Shown: in pieces, positions 10,568 through 19,000 of the stretch
Position numbering within the stretch: position 1 is the first letter of the stretch
Layout: the number at the start of each line of letters is the position of its first letter
Assembly (NCBI GenBank): GCA_905250885.1
Contig: CAJNOQ010002144.1
Span: forward strand, 1-25,973
Length of the DNA: 25,973 nucleotides
Direction: 5' to 3'
Origin: Didymodactylos carnosus
Taxonomy: Eukaryota; Rotifera; Eurotatoria; Philodinida; Philodinidae
Made by a program: the position numbers and the translations under genes
The notes under the pieces: generated by a model
The model's database searches: none
Told to the model about the DNA's origin: nothing
What the model saw: only the letters and a program-made list of their open reading frames with translations

Positions 10568-10942
10568 TCATCCTTTCATCTTTTGTGAAACCGTAAATAC
10601 TTGATTTACTTTCTGATTTTGTAACAACCATCGAAAAACCCGTGTTGTTCTTTTATACTTTCCTCCGATTTCCGCTAATATAACGACGTTAAAACTTGTA
10701 ACATTTGACACTTCCATCAAATTTAGAACTTTTTCAGCTGTGTCAAACGATGTACTCAGAAGAATATTAAAATGAACAGTATGATTAAGAATTAACCATT
10801 CCTGTGCCCTTTGATGTAAACAGTTCGACTTTTGCACAAGGCTGCACAGGATTTTTCTTTTTGGCACCACTTGCAACTGCTCGTAATAGAGCACCGCAAC
10901 AAGGGCCAAAAATAGGCATCTACCACCAGCAAGAACTCTCAT
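10568..10942 (-). CDS. Hypothetical ORF with signal-like N-terminus
   Basis: This 124-residue frame has a genuine ATG at 10942. The N-terminus (MRVLAGGRCLFLALVAVLYY) is basic then hydrophobic, as in a signal peptide or anchor. The rest is mixed, with a basic tail (GGKYKRTTRVFRW). No domain is recognised, and the length is modest for a random ORF in such AT-rich DNA. It begins 18 bases before the foldback element at 10960-11195, so it may be transposon-associated. An overlapping plus-strand ORF (10804-11019) is equally unsupported. Confidence 0.25.
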   Translation of the reverse strand: MRVLAGGRCLFLALVAVLYYEQLQVVPKRKILCSLVQKSNCLHQRAQEWLILNHTVHFNILLSTSFDTAEKVLNLMEVSNVTSFNVVILAEIGGKYKRTTRVFRWLLQNQKVNQVFTVSQKMKG

Positions 10943-10959
10943 TCCACGTAAATGATAGA

Positions 10960-11195
10960 GAGATCAGGCTGTTTTTGTTTCGAAGTAAACACCTATGGCT
11001 AGGAGCTGACAGAGCCTGATTTTTAAATTTCGCATTTACTGATTTCTGGTGCTTAACAGAACTTGAAAGTTCAAAACGTTCATGGCAGGTTTCTTAGAAT
11101 ACTCAGTTCTATAAAAAATGTAAGCATAATTTAAAAATCGGACTCTGACAACTCCTCGCTATAGGTGTTATCTACAAGTAAAAACATAGATTTTT
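10960..11195. mobile_element. Foldback / MITE-like element with ~60-bp arms
   Basis: The left arm 10971-11030 and right arm 11128-11185 are inverted copies. Left words AACACCTATGGCTAGGAG, CTGACAGAG and GATTTTTAAATTT are met on the other strand by AACACCTATAGCGAGGAG, TTGTCAGAG and GATTTTTAAATT. Pairing weakens but continues to about 10960 and 11195. The roughly 97-base centre has no coding capacity. No flanking target duplication was established. Confidence 0.65.
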
Positions 11196-11240
11196 TTTCT
11201 CCGATGCATCATTACGAAAATTCCTGTGCATAGCCCTGCC

Positions 11241-11326
11241 CTGAAGCTAAAAAACAGTTTTGAGAAAAACGCAAAATAAGTTTGATTCTGTTAAATGCGT
11301 TTTACTTAAAAACTGTTTGAGCGTTA
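11241..11326. repeat. Inverted repeat AAACAGTTTT-n-AAAACTGTTT
   Basis: Arms 11252-11273 and 11296-11318 carry AAACAGTTTTGAGAAAAACG and its partner ending AAAAACTGTTT, with a 22-base loop. Pairing extends weakly outward (ctgaagct / agcgttaag). It lies 46 bases after the larger foldback, so both may belong to one composite repeat. Confidence 0.6.
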
Positions 11327-11332
11327 AGTAAT

Positions 11333-11960
11333 TTGATGATACTTTGCTATAGGTTAGCGGGCACTAATGAACATGTGCAAGGACATGTGCGGCACGTGCG
11401 TGCGCTTATGCAACAAAAGTGCAAAAAAGCCATTTTTTGTGCTATACGGGTTGTACCTAATCTATTAAAAACCTATCCTATCAGCACAAAAATTATGCGA
11501 TTAGAAGGTAGACACGTTGGGCTATACAACCATGTGCTTTTCGCAAATCAATATTTTTGACGAAAATCGGCATTTCTGACCTAGGGAGGGGCCCTTAAAC
11601 GAAAAGGTTCGATTTATGTATATTTCTATGGTATTCAATAGATCGTCGATGTTTTAAATGTAGTCTGTTAGAATGACGCAGTCGTTTCTGTGTATTAGTA
11701 TATGAAGAAAAGCAAGTAGCGTGTTATAGAATTGACAAGTTTTAAAAAACATTAAGAATTTTTTATACTTGCTATGTGTATAGTCTGACAAGACAAACTT
11801 TTGCAGTACCTTATGATTCACAGAAGTTTGACATATTATAGCTACATTTTATAACTATCTTGCATAATTTGATAATGCTTGTGTTAGAGTTTTAAAAAGA
11901 CAATCAAATTTTGTAATCTCATCAAACAGAAACTATTCTGAGCTTAGCTTTCTTCTTGTA
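11333..11960. other. Upstream flank of the TMEM272-like gene
   Basis: A 75-codon open frame (11333-11560 +) crosses a locally GC-richer patch, with an alternating purine/pyrimidine run GCACGTGCGTGCGC at 11392-11405. I recognise no protein in it. The remainder is AT-rich and probably holds the promoter and 5' UTR of the next gene, but no TATA box or other site can be singled out with confidence. Confidence 0.3.
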
Positions 11961-11984
11961 ATATTTCAGGTTTTAGAAACGGCG
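11961..11984 (+). promoter_or_regulatory. 3' splice acceptor just upstream of the TMEM272-like start
   Basis: The sequence cttcttgtaatatttcag (AG at 11968-11969) is a good acceptor only 15 bases before the ATG at 11985. It marks either the end of a 5' UTR intron or a spliced-leader trans-splice site, as used by many rotifer, nematode and flatworm genes. No matching donor was identified. Confidence 0.5.
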
Positions 11985-13968
11985 ATGGGTTCTGCTGCAA
12001 GTGGAAGTTTACCTGTAAGTTCACCACAGAAAAATATACTTGCAAATCCAAACAGTCGACGATTTTCATCAGCACCACGAAATGCTCCACCATTGGGACG
12101 TGTCCCTAAAGAAGAAAAAGCGCCTGTTGTATTATCAACTATAGTCAGTCTATTTGGTTCGCCTTACCTCCTTGTCATTTTATGTATCTTATTAATAACA
12201 GCTATATTACAAGTTGCTATTGGAGCATCCTATATAGATCAGTGCCGGATTCAACCTTATATACCTTTGTATTTAATCGTATCTGGTGCATTTAGCATTG
12301 TAACAACTGTTCTTCTGATTGCTATGGTATGTTACATTCGATATATAGTATATGTGTTTGTGTAAGGGGAAATGCTTTTGATTTTAGATCTTAGCATTCA
12401 TCTGCTTCCTGAAGCATTCAAACATAGCGTTATCATTTCTATCTGCATGTTTAATTGAATTTATACTTATTTGTAGTTGTGTATTGTGTATATTCTTATT
12501 TGCATGGTTCATAGCGGTAAGTAATCACACTGCAGTAGCTTTTTTTGAGGGGAGCAGCCATTATTTTGACTAAAATCGTAAACCATAGCTGCGCTGCGCC
12601 TAGAATAATTTAAAATAAAAATACCCGTAAAATTTAATATAAATATTGAGTCCTACGATTCGTTAGAACGTATCCTTGTCTACCAAATTAAGAACTGTCT
12701 AAAGTCAATAGTTTTTGTTAAATTTGATCGTGCTTTTTCAAAGTCTATAACTTTGTATTGATTGTTCAACAGGCTTAGATTCATGCGACTTTTTCATGGA
12801 GAACTGATTTAAATAAGTTTCGAGCGTAAAATGTTATTCCATTTACCGTGATGTTGAGGACTGCAAAGAAACTCCGAAAAAGTTTCGAATAAAGTTAATC
12901 GATAAAAACAATACAAACCTGGTTTTTTACTCTATCTGAAGACATACATGTGTCGTTTGCAACGTTTTTGTACAATTGATGAAAAAAAATGAAAGTGAGC
13001 TGAGATAAAATCCGAGCCGTACATCTTGCACGGCGTCATTTTCTGAGTCTACCTGTAGAGTTTCCCCACTATCGGACATATATTGGCAGAGAAAAAAGAT
13101 CCAGAACTTTTGTCTTTCCAATGGGCGAGGGTTTCTGGCAAAATCAGGCTAACCTTTACGTTAAAAGGCAGATACTATATATCAATCGATGGCTCTCAAT
13201 GAGCTCTATCTCTCTCTACCACTTAGGGCCTCAACTGAATCCGTTTGCAGGCTGAAAGACCTCAAAAACCGGTTTTGAACCTTGGAGTCAGTTCGCTTCA
13301 GGTCGCTTTATAAGTGGCATATTTGGCTTCAGTGCATCACAACGAGTCGAACGGTGTATGATTTGTTCGGTTTTTAACAGATTTAACTGGAGTTATTCAC
13401 AAAATAAAACTGGTTGTGCATTTCAAGATGTCACGTAAAATTTTCCCTAAAAATGCTAATTGTCAAGGTCATCGAAGTGCTATATCTGTTCAATTTTGAA
13501 GTCTCAATTTTTTGAAATCTCTCATGCTGGTCCACGGTTGACGATTTTCTACTGGTTCTATATTCAATGCGTAGAACTATTTTTGACAGAAATGACTAAG
13601 AAAACCTAAACAGAAGCGAAAGTGAATAGTATCAGTCGATGGAGAACTGAATGCTGTACAAAACGTGTTGTTCACATTTTTCTTTTTATTCCCTTTGTTC
13701 TGAAAAAAGATCATTTTATATCAATGAGTCATCGAAAAAGTTCATTCTCATGTTACGAATGTGCAATTTTCTGTTGAAGGGTAATGTCTGGGTATTTCAA
13801 GTGCGCCTACAAGTGTCATTTGATTCGCTATCAGAAAAATATTGTCATCCTACATTATACTGGTTCGCATTTAGTATTATTATTATTATATACGTTATGT
13901 TAGTTGTATCATGTTGTCTACCATGTGTTAAACGTTGCATCCCAGGAACGAAAACGCCGAAAACATAA
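11985..13968 (+). CDS. TMEM272-like four-pass membrane protein, three exons
   Basis: The exons are 11985-12326, 12388-12516 and 13780-13968, all joined in phase 0 with GT-AG introns (gtatgt...ttttag, 61 bp; gtaagt...gaag, 1263 bp), giving 219 residues. The start is MGSAASGS, which fits the N-myristoylation pattern MGxxxS, followed by a Ser/Pro/Arg-rich cytosolic tail of about 55 residues. Membrane segments are predicted near 59-80, 92-122, 136-157 and 182-204. Family-type signatures are IDQCRIQPYIPLYLIVSGAF, FLFAWFIAGNVWVF (spanning the exon 2/3 joint) and YCHPTLYWFAFS, then a Cys-rich end (SCCLPCVKRC). The family occurs widely in animals and its function is not established. AATAAA at 13973 follows the TAA immediately. 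The reading frame is intact. The family assignment rests on remembered motifs. Confidence 0.82.
12517..13779 (+). other. Long second intron of the TMEM272-like gene
   Basis: This intron is twenty times longer than the first. It contains no recognisable coding sequence; the minus-strand ORF at 12927-13121 shows no domain. A TCTATCTCTCTCTACC patch near 13206 loosely resembles the R1 repeats. A past insertion would explain the length, but no element ends were found. Confidence 0.6.
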
Positions 13969-13972
13969 TCAT

Positions 13973-13978
13973 AATAAA
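13973..13978 (+). terminator. Polyadenylation signal AATAAA
   Basis: A canonical AATAAA lies four bases after the TAA of the TMEM272-like gene (13966-13968). The 3' UTR would therefore be very short, as in compact genomes. Confidence 0.6.
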
Positions 13979-13979
13979 T

Positions 13980-14440
13980 TGTAAGGGTAAAGGTATGGGA
14001 TATGTTATATCGGATTTCCAGTAAGATACATTCTGCATTGCGAAGTGTGACAAGGTGTTTATGACTATGACTTTGTTCTTGCAATATTGCTCGGTTATAA
14101 ACTTATACTATTTTCATAAATGACGTTACAACCAATCCGGTTCTCAGGAATACATTATATCTTGAGTGCAGCCCGCACGTAGAAGCATTGTTATTTCAAT
14201 TTGTAATGAAACATGGTCGAAGATATATTGTTGTTCCATTCTTGGTCACTAGAAATTGTTGTCTATGCTCTTGTTAACCAAAAAACCTAGATCGATTAAC
14301 CTTTTCAGCGACTTGAAGGCTATTCTTGGGCGAAAACGGCATTTTTTTTTGCTCGTACAGTAATCTATGCTGTATTGTTTGGTAGATTTTCAGTCAGTTT
14401 CGATTTTAGGCGTAAAGTAATAATCCCATGTCCTGCAGAA
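13980..14440. other. No recognisable gene
   Basis: Downstream flank of the TMEM272-like gene. No domain-bearing ORF, RNA gene or clear repeat was seen. Confidence 0.4.
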
Positions 14441-14453
14441 ATTTTATATCTGC

Positions 14454-14571
14454 ACAAGATCTGTCAAGTTTGTTGATCTCAAAGAATGTTCAACAATTCT
14501 TGTCAAGATCTTGTCAAGTTTTTTTTGGAGGAATTTGCCTGCAAAAATCTGGATCAAGATCTTGACAAGAT
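14454..14571. repeat. Cluster of CAAGATCTTG-type palindromic repeats
   Basis: Three related words occur within 120 bases: CAAGATCTGTCAAG (14454), CTTGTCAAGATCTTGTCAAG (14499-14518) and TCAAGATCTTGACAAGAT (14554-14571). The second and third are inverted relative to each other and can pair. Direct half-repeats (CTTGTCAAG twice in a row) make the second self-similar. No gene lies close by. It may be the core of a small foldback repeat. Confidence 0.55.
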
Positions 14572-14721
14572 ATGAAAACTTTTCTGTAATTAACAAAATC
14601 TTTGCTAACAAAAAACGTTATCAATTATTTTGATATTAGAAACGCACCCAGTTGCTCGGAGGTACCGTTTTTAAATGTCAGAAGTATGTTTAAGGAATTG
14701 AGCAGTAGCTCGCGAAATGTT

Positions 14722-14775
14722 TCAAAATTTGATGGATAGATAGGTGATTAGATAGAATCAAAATTTGATGGATAC
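14722..14775. repeat. Short direct duplication AAAATTTGATGGATA
   Basis: CAAAATTTGATGGATA occurs twice, 36-37 bases apart, with GATAGATAGGTGATTAGATAG between the copies. It is a small local duplication with no evident function. Confidence 0.5.
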
Positions 14776-15271
14776 CGAATATGATGTTTTTATTGCTTAA
14801 AACCTGAGTTCTGATAAAGAAAATTGAGAATCACGGGCACAATTGAGAATTTTTCGCATCTTATTCAGAAAAAATGAATTTTCTCAGCAATGGAAAGGAA
14901 TTTTAAAAAAATCTCTCCGTACTTTTAAAGCTTATCACTTGGGCTATCTAACGGTATGTGAATGGGGGACCTATCTCTTAACTCAAAAAACTAGATAGGT
15001 CTGCAAGCTGAAGGTATCGACCGCTGAGCTTAGCCAGTTCTGAGCTCAGCCAAAATTTCAGTTTTGACCAAACGTCATTGAAAGAGACCTCTCTAGAATC
15101 AGTTTTCAACGTAGAATTTGAAAATATTAATGAGAATAAGTAAAAACGTAAAGGAAAAAAACTGTGAATCATTTTCTAAAAAAGAACAGTTTTTAGCTTT
15201 TTCGACCTCGTCTCAGTATTTCGCATTTTTCTCCATCAAGATTTCATTTTTTCAAACTAAACAGGTGATAT

Positions 15272-15358
15272 TCGTGATCAGCTCAACCTGGCCATTCAGA
15301 ATATGTATAACAAAGTCAAAAAGAAATTTCACTCTGAGTTTGACCTACGAGCATCTTA
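15272..15358 (+). repeat. 87-bp direct duplicate, copy 1
   Basis: It begins TCGTGATCAGCTCAACCTGG and ends GAGCATCTTA. It matches copy 2 at 15586-15672 over the full 87 bases without gaps and with about nine differences. In one frame both copies read as peptide-like (RDQLNLAIQNMYNKVKKKF here), and several of the differences are silent or conservative. Related but weaker words at 2311 and 3812 suggest a dispersed repeat, so coding is unproven. Confidence 0.75.
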
Positions 15359-15585
15359 TATATCCTTCTCATAAATGATGATTTGTTTGTTATCTGTTTG
15401 TTGATGTTAAAGTTAACTATGACATGATCACAGTTTTCGTATAAAAAATCTTCAACCTTTCGCACTAGTAACGATAAGGTGGTTATCAACAAAAATCAAT
15501 CTAAACAATTTGGTCGCCTAGTCGGTTTTCTAGCAAACTGAAGAAGATTATTTTTTGTTGAAAACGCATAAAGGCTCTCTCCGTC

Positions 15586-15672
15586 TCGTGATCAGCTCAG
15601 CCTGGCGATTCAGAATATGTATAATATAGTTAAAAAGAAATTTCACTCTGAGTTTGGCCTACGAGCATCTTA
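15586..15672 (+). repeat. 87-bp direct duplicate, copy 2
   Basis: This is the partner of 15272-15358, offset by exactly 314 bases. The equivalent frame reads RDQLSLAIQNMYNIVKKKF and ends ...RAS at a TAA. The sequence before the shared TCGTGATCAG differs between copies, so the duplication boundary is sharp on that side. Confidence 0.75.
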
Positions 15673-15777
15673 ATTACAAAACGGCTGATTTGAATAACTT
15701 TCATTTCACGCTTTTTTCATTTATTACTTTTTATTAGTCATATAGTTAACAGTTAAAATAATTTAGATTGTTAAGTT

Positions 15778-16855
15778 GATGAGTTCAATAAAGTAATAAT
15801 TGAAGCTGCTGATAAATCAATTCTGAAGAAAATTATTAGAATTAAACATGGTGACCAACCCTGGTTCACAAATAATTTGTGTACGTTGTTGAGGAAAAGG
15901 AACAGAGCATATAAACAACATATTAAAGCAAAGATGGACGATAGTCGTAATAAATATCTCTGTTTAACAAAGACATTTCAAAATTCATGTAACTAAGGAC
16001 GAGTGTATCGAACGACAACAAAATATGTTTGTTGTTGGATCAACAACAAAAATAGCTCTAATAAACAGGTGGTGGAAAACACAAAATTTTTCTCTTGGAA
16101 GGAAAAAACAGTGAAGTATTCCTCCATTGAAAAATCCGAGTGGATAGTGGATATACGAGGATAATAAAAAAGCTGATGAACTGAATGTGTATTTTGCATC
16201 CATTTGTACTATACATCTGTTTGATAATTTGAAAGCAATACCATTTGTAAAAGAGTAACTTATCAACATATAATTCCATCTCTCGTCGTTTCAGCTACTC
16301 AGTTTGAATTTATGCTAAGTAAATCAAATATAAACATAGCACGCGGTCCAGGAATAACATCACGTTTATTGGGAGAATCCTGTATAATTACAGCAGTCTG
16401 GATAGCGAGTATGACTGATCAGTCAATAGAAACAGGCGAATATCTGAGGATCTTTAGGATAGGTTATATCAATCCATTATTATGACACGGTGATTCTTCT
16501 AGTACAAATAATTATAAGCCACTCTTACCAATTCTCAGCAAAGCTTTTGAGCGCGTAGCATATAACCATTTGTATGGCTATCTGACTACGAATAAGTTGT
16601 TGTCAAATATACAATCAGGATTCATTAAGGATGATTCTGCAGTGAATCGGCTGATTGATTTCGTTCATACAATTTATTAGAATGGGGACAAAGGACGGAT
16701 AACACGAGCCATATTTCTCGATTTTAGTAATGCGTTCGATTGTGATTGGTTAAGAGGAATACTGCATAATTTAGAAATGACAGGTGTTCGTGGCTCACTA
16801 CTGAGTTGGCTTAAGAACTATGTGACTGCTACAGAAGTTCTTTTGATACATTTTA
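15778..16855 (+). pseudogene. Degenerate LINE reverse transcriptase, relic 1 (CR1/Jockey-like)
   Basis: The first segment (15778-15996) is the linker typical between endonuclease and reverse transcriptase of non-LTR retrotransposons: AADKSILKK, PWFTNNLCTLLRKRNRAYK, NKYLCLTK. After decayed sequence the polymerase palm resumes in one frame (about 16330-16855): IARGPGITSRLL, GYINPLL, NNYKPLLPILSKAFERVAYN, NKLLSNIQSGF, and motif A as IFLDFSNAFDCDW with its catalytic Asp, then GVRGSLLSWLKNYV. In-frame stops lie at 16483-16485 and 16678-16680, and the frame changes between segments. It breaks off before motif B and the YADD/FADD box. The endonuclease and 3' end are missing. It is an old, inactive copy and clearly diverged from relic 2 near the window end. 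Confidence 0.85.
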
Positions 16856-16897
16856 AGACTTTACACAATTTAATATTAGCATTTAATTTCATGGAAT

Positions 16898-16978
16898 GGC
16901 TATTGCTACCTTCAGAGATGTCACCAAGGGGCTATTACCACCTTCAGAAGGTGTCACTGGCGGCTATTGCCACCTTCT
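16898..16978 (+). repeat. Minisatellite, 32-bp unit, ~2.5 copies
   Basis: GGCTATT(G/A)C(T/C)ACCTTC starts at 16898, 16930 and 16962, a regular 32-base step, with a GTCAC core between (AGATGTCACC, AAGGTGTCACTGG). An inverted piece, GAAGGTGCCAATAGCCGCCA, follows at 16996-17015, so the last unit and this piece can form a hairpin. The array begins where LINE relic 1 breaks off. Confidence 0.75.
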
Positions 16979-17017
16979 AGTTGACTGTTTTGCCTGAAGG
17001 TGCCAATAGCCGCCAAG

Positions 17018-17095
17018 TACTTCCTTCAATGTGAAAAACACTAATCAAAACTGTTAATAAAATTGTTTCCGACATCAGTATTTTCAATATCTGTA
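17018..17095 (+). repeat. Dispersed repeat R2, copy 1
   Basis: CTTCCTTCAATGTGAAAAAC, then CTAATCAAAACTGTTA and TTGTTTCCGACATCAGTATT. The same series occurs at 18911-18985 (same strand) and, for its right half, inverted at 19841-19896. Confidence 0.75.
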
Positions 17096-17109
17096 TTGTC
17101 AGTATTCGG

Positions 17110-17940
17110 AATCGGCAAAATTTGGGCCATCTGCTACTACCAAAATATTTTTGCTTATGTATTCAAGTCAAAAAAATTTTAATGTTTTTCCATAAATACT
17201 GCTTTTCCAAAATGTGTACTCAGTACAAAGAGTTCCCCAGCTTGGAGAACCTTCATCTTTCGCCAAAAGGGGATTTATGACCACCTTCATCTATAGTATT
17301 AGCGCAACTTTAACTGCAGTCCGCGGAAGATTTTCCAATAGCCTTCGGATTTTTGAGGTAAAACTCCTTCAAAAAGACACTTTTTTCTGCATAAGTTGTA
17401 CACATTCGGAATCAGCGTGAAAAACGGCATCGACTGATGTATAGTTTGTTAGTTTTACAAATAAAACATTTTTTGACAAAAATTCAGGGCAAGGCCTAAC
17501 GAACTTTTTGTTGAAAAAAATGTTTTTTTCGAATTCGACCTTTTTTACTTCTACTAATATCTGACACATAGTATGACCATATTATGCTAAAATAATTATT
17601 TTCTAACTCAAAAAATCAGATGTCCGCCTGCTCTATGGAAAAATGCCCACTGTGACGAGTACTGATAATTATTTTTTGTTGCATTGCTGATCTTTCCAAT
17701 CTGCCTATTGATAGGTAGCGTCTAGCTGTCGATGATGAAACATGCTAGAGTATTTTTCAAAGCGTACTGTAAAATACAGAAATTAGGTTGAACTATTCGT
17801 TCAATACTCAATTCTGCCATTACAGCACTATTTATTGTGTACACGATCATTTAACTGCACGTAAAACGAGTGAATCAGGAATAATGGACCTCCTAATATT
17901 TTGCTTATATCGCTGCATCTGGTAAGTCCTTTGAACTGAT
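17110..17940. other. No recognisable gene
   Basis: Short ORFs on both strands (17214-17420 +, 17369-17569 -) overlap and carry no known motif. No RNA gene or large repeat was seen. Confidence 0.4.
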
Positions 17941-17948
17941 TGTTTTGT

Positions 17949-17977
17949 AAAGAATTCTTCGTTTAATTCTCTACAAA
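17949..17977 (+). repeat. Relict of the Tc1/mariner inner terminal repeat
   Basis: AAGAATTCTTCGTTTAATTC followed by TCTACAAAAAT resembles the inner part of the terminal inverted repeat at 21114-21138 (AAGAATCGCCGTTTATTTCT, then CTACAAAA). A similar word lies at 20456-20479. Either may be a solo end of a related element, but each is short. Confidence 0.35.
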
Positions 17978-18547
17978 AATCATATTGAACATTTTATTAT
18001 GTACCGTAAAAGTAAAAGAATATAAATAAAATACTGCGAAGCGTCACTCTTCATCACTTTCCAACTCGTAACATAGTTTTTCAATTTTAGTCCCCTATAC
18101 GATGCATAATGAGAGAAGAAAATCATTTTGTAGTCTTTAAAAATTTGTATTAACTGTCCATATTTAAAACTCGCCATAATTTTAAAGGGGTAAGGAAGAC
18201 TTTTTCTTGTTTTATTGATTTTATTAAAGTTGCCGCTTCCAAGCTGCAGTTTTCGGGGCATTTAGGAAATTTTCATAAAATGATTCTGAGGTCAGCTTTG
18301 TTTTATCTTAAAGGAAAATACTTCTCTCGTTACATCCGACGAGAGAGAAAGTTCGATAGTTCTTTTCAAGTGACAAGGTTGGGCCAGGAAAACACGTTCA
18401 GAGCGAACCTCTGACACACAAAAACAAAAAGTCGACGCTTCGGAGTACCAGAGCATGCATTTTGATTCCATTTTGATGAATGAAATTGTGTGCAAAATAA
18501 ATATTTTCTTGTTATATTACGGGTTGAAAAGTGATGAATGAGGCTTG

Positions 18548-18776
18548 AGGTCGGGCTTACCACATCAAAATTAGGAAATTAAATTTGACATAATTTTGTC
18601 TCAAGACTCAACTTCACGGCTTCACGGTGAAAAAGCGAAAATCAGGCCAAAAAAGTGGATTTTAGCCTAATTTTCACTTTGTCATCGTGAAGGAAGTGTT
18701 TTCTAAAGTTGAATCTCGAGACAAAAACATGAAAACACAAATTTAATTTCCTAATTTTGACCTGCTACGCTGACTT
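18548..18776. mobile_element. Large imperfect palindrome, foldback/MITE-like
   Basis: TCAAAATTAGGAAATTAAAT at 18565 is matched on the other strand from 18762. Inner parts pair as TTTTGTCTC(A/G)AGA(C/T)TCAACTT, TTCACG and GTGAAAA, down to a centre near 18650 (GGCCAAAAAAGTGGATTTTAGCC). One arm has about a dozen extra bases, so pairing is imperfect. Outer pairing reaches gaggtc / cagcgtagcaggtc. There is no coding capacity. The size of about 230 bp suits a foldback transposon or the start of a hairpin RNA. Confidence 0.65.
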
Positions 18777-18910
18777 CATATAATTCGATCTTCAGAGCTC
18801 AAAATGCTGTTCTCTCCGCTGAAGATCAGCTTCTAGAAGCACGGTTTCGGCACATAGTTTTTAGAATATTGAAATTGTTGCATTTCATGTTCCAGACTCG
18901 AGTCTCAAAA

Positions 18911-18985
18911 GTGCTTCCTTCAATGTGAGAAACGCTAATCAAAACTGTTAAAAAAATTGTTTCCGACACCAGTATTCAGTATACT
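18911..18985 (+). repeat. Dispersed repeat R2, copy 2
   Basis: It matches 17018-17095 (CTTCCTTCAATGTGAGAAAC, CTAATCAAAACTGTTA, TTGTTTCCGACACCAGTATT) and then runs into CAGTATACTGGTACTGGTGC. It stops 16 bases from the stop codon of the minus-strand gene at 19001. Confidence 0.75.
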
Positions 18986-19000
18986 GGTACTGGTGCATAG

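Larger units (their letters stand above)
14860..15690. repeat. Second block of the dispersed R1 repeat family
   Basis: CCTATCTCTT...AAAAAACTAGATAGGTCTGCAAG (14970-15008) resembles 3491-3523. TCTAGAATCAGTTTTCAAC at 15093-15112, read on the other strand, resembles GCTGAAAACTGAATCTAGA at 2824. The 87-bp duplicates described separately lie at its right end. ORFs in this block are AT-driven and unsupported. Confidence 0.4.

Noticed and set aside
11333-11560. 75-codon ORF in a GC-richer patch
   Set aside because: No homology is recognised; the openness is explained by fewer stop codons in locally GC-richer DNA.
12327-12365. Read-through of the first TMEM272-like exon to the TGA/TAA after 12360
   Set aside because: The read-through peptide (VCYIRYIVYVFV) is replaced by a clean 61-bp GT-AG intron that restores the membrane-protein frame.
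13651-13779. Upstream part of the third-exon ORF as coding sequence
   Set aside because: It has only a CTG start, does not resemble the family, and lies upstream of the acceptor at 13779 that joins exon 2 in phase.
16777-16980. 67-codon ORF reading from the LINE relic into the minisatellite
   Set aside because: The second half is translation of a 32-bp tandem repeat, and the first half is part of the reverse transcriptase relic.
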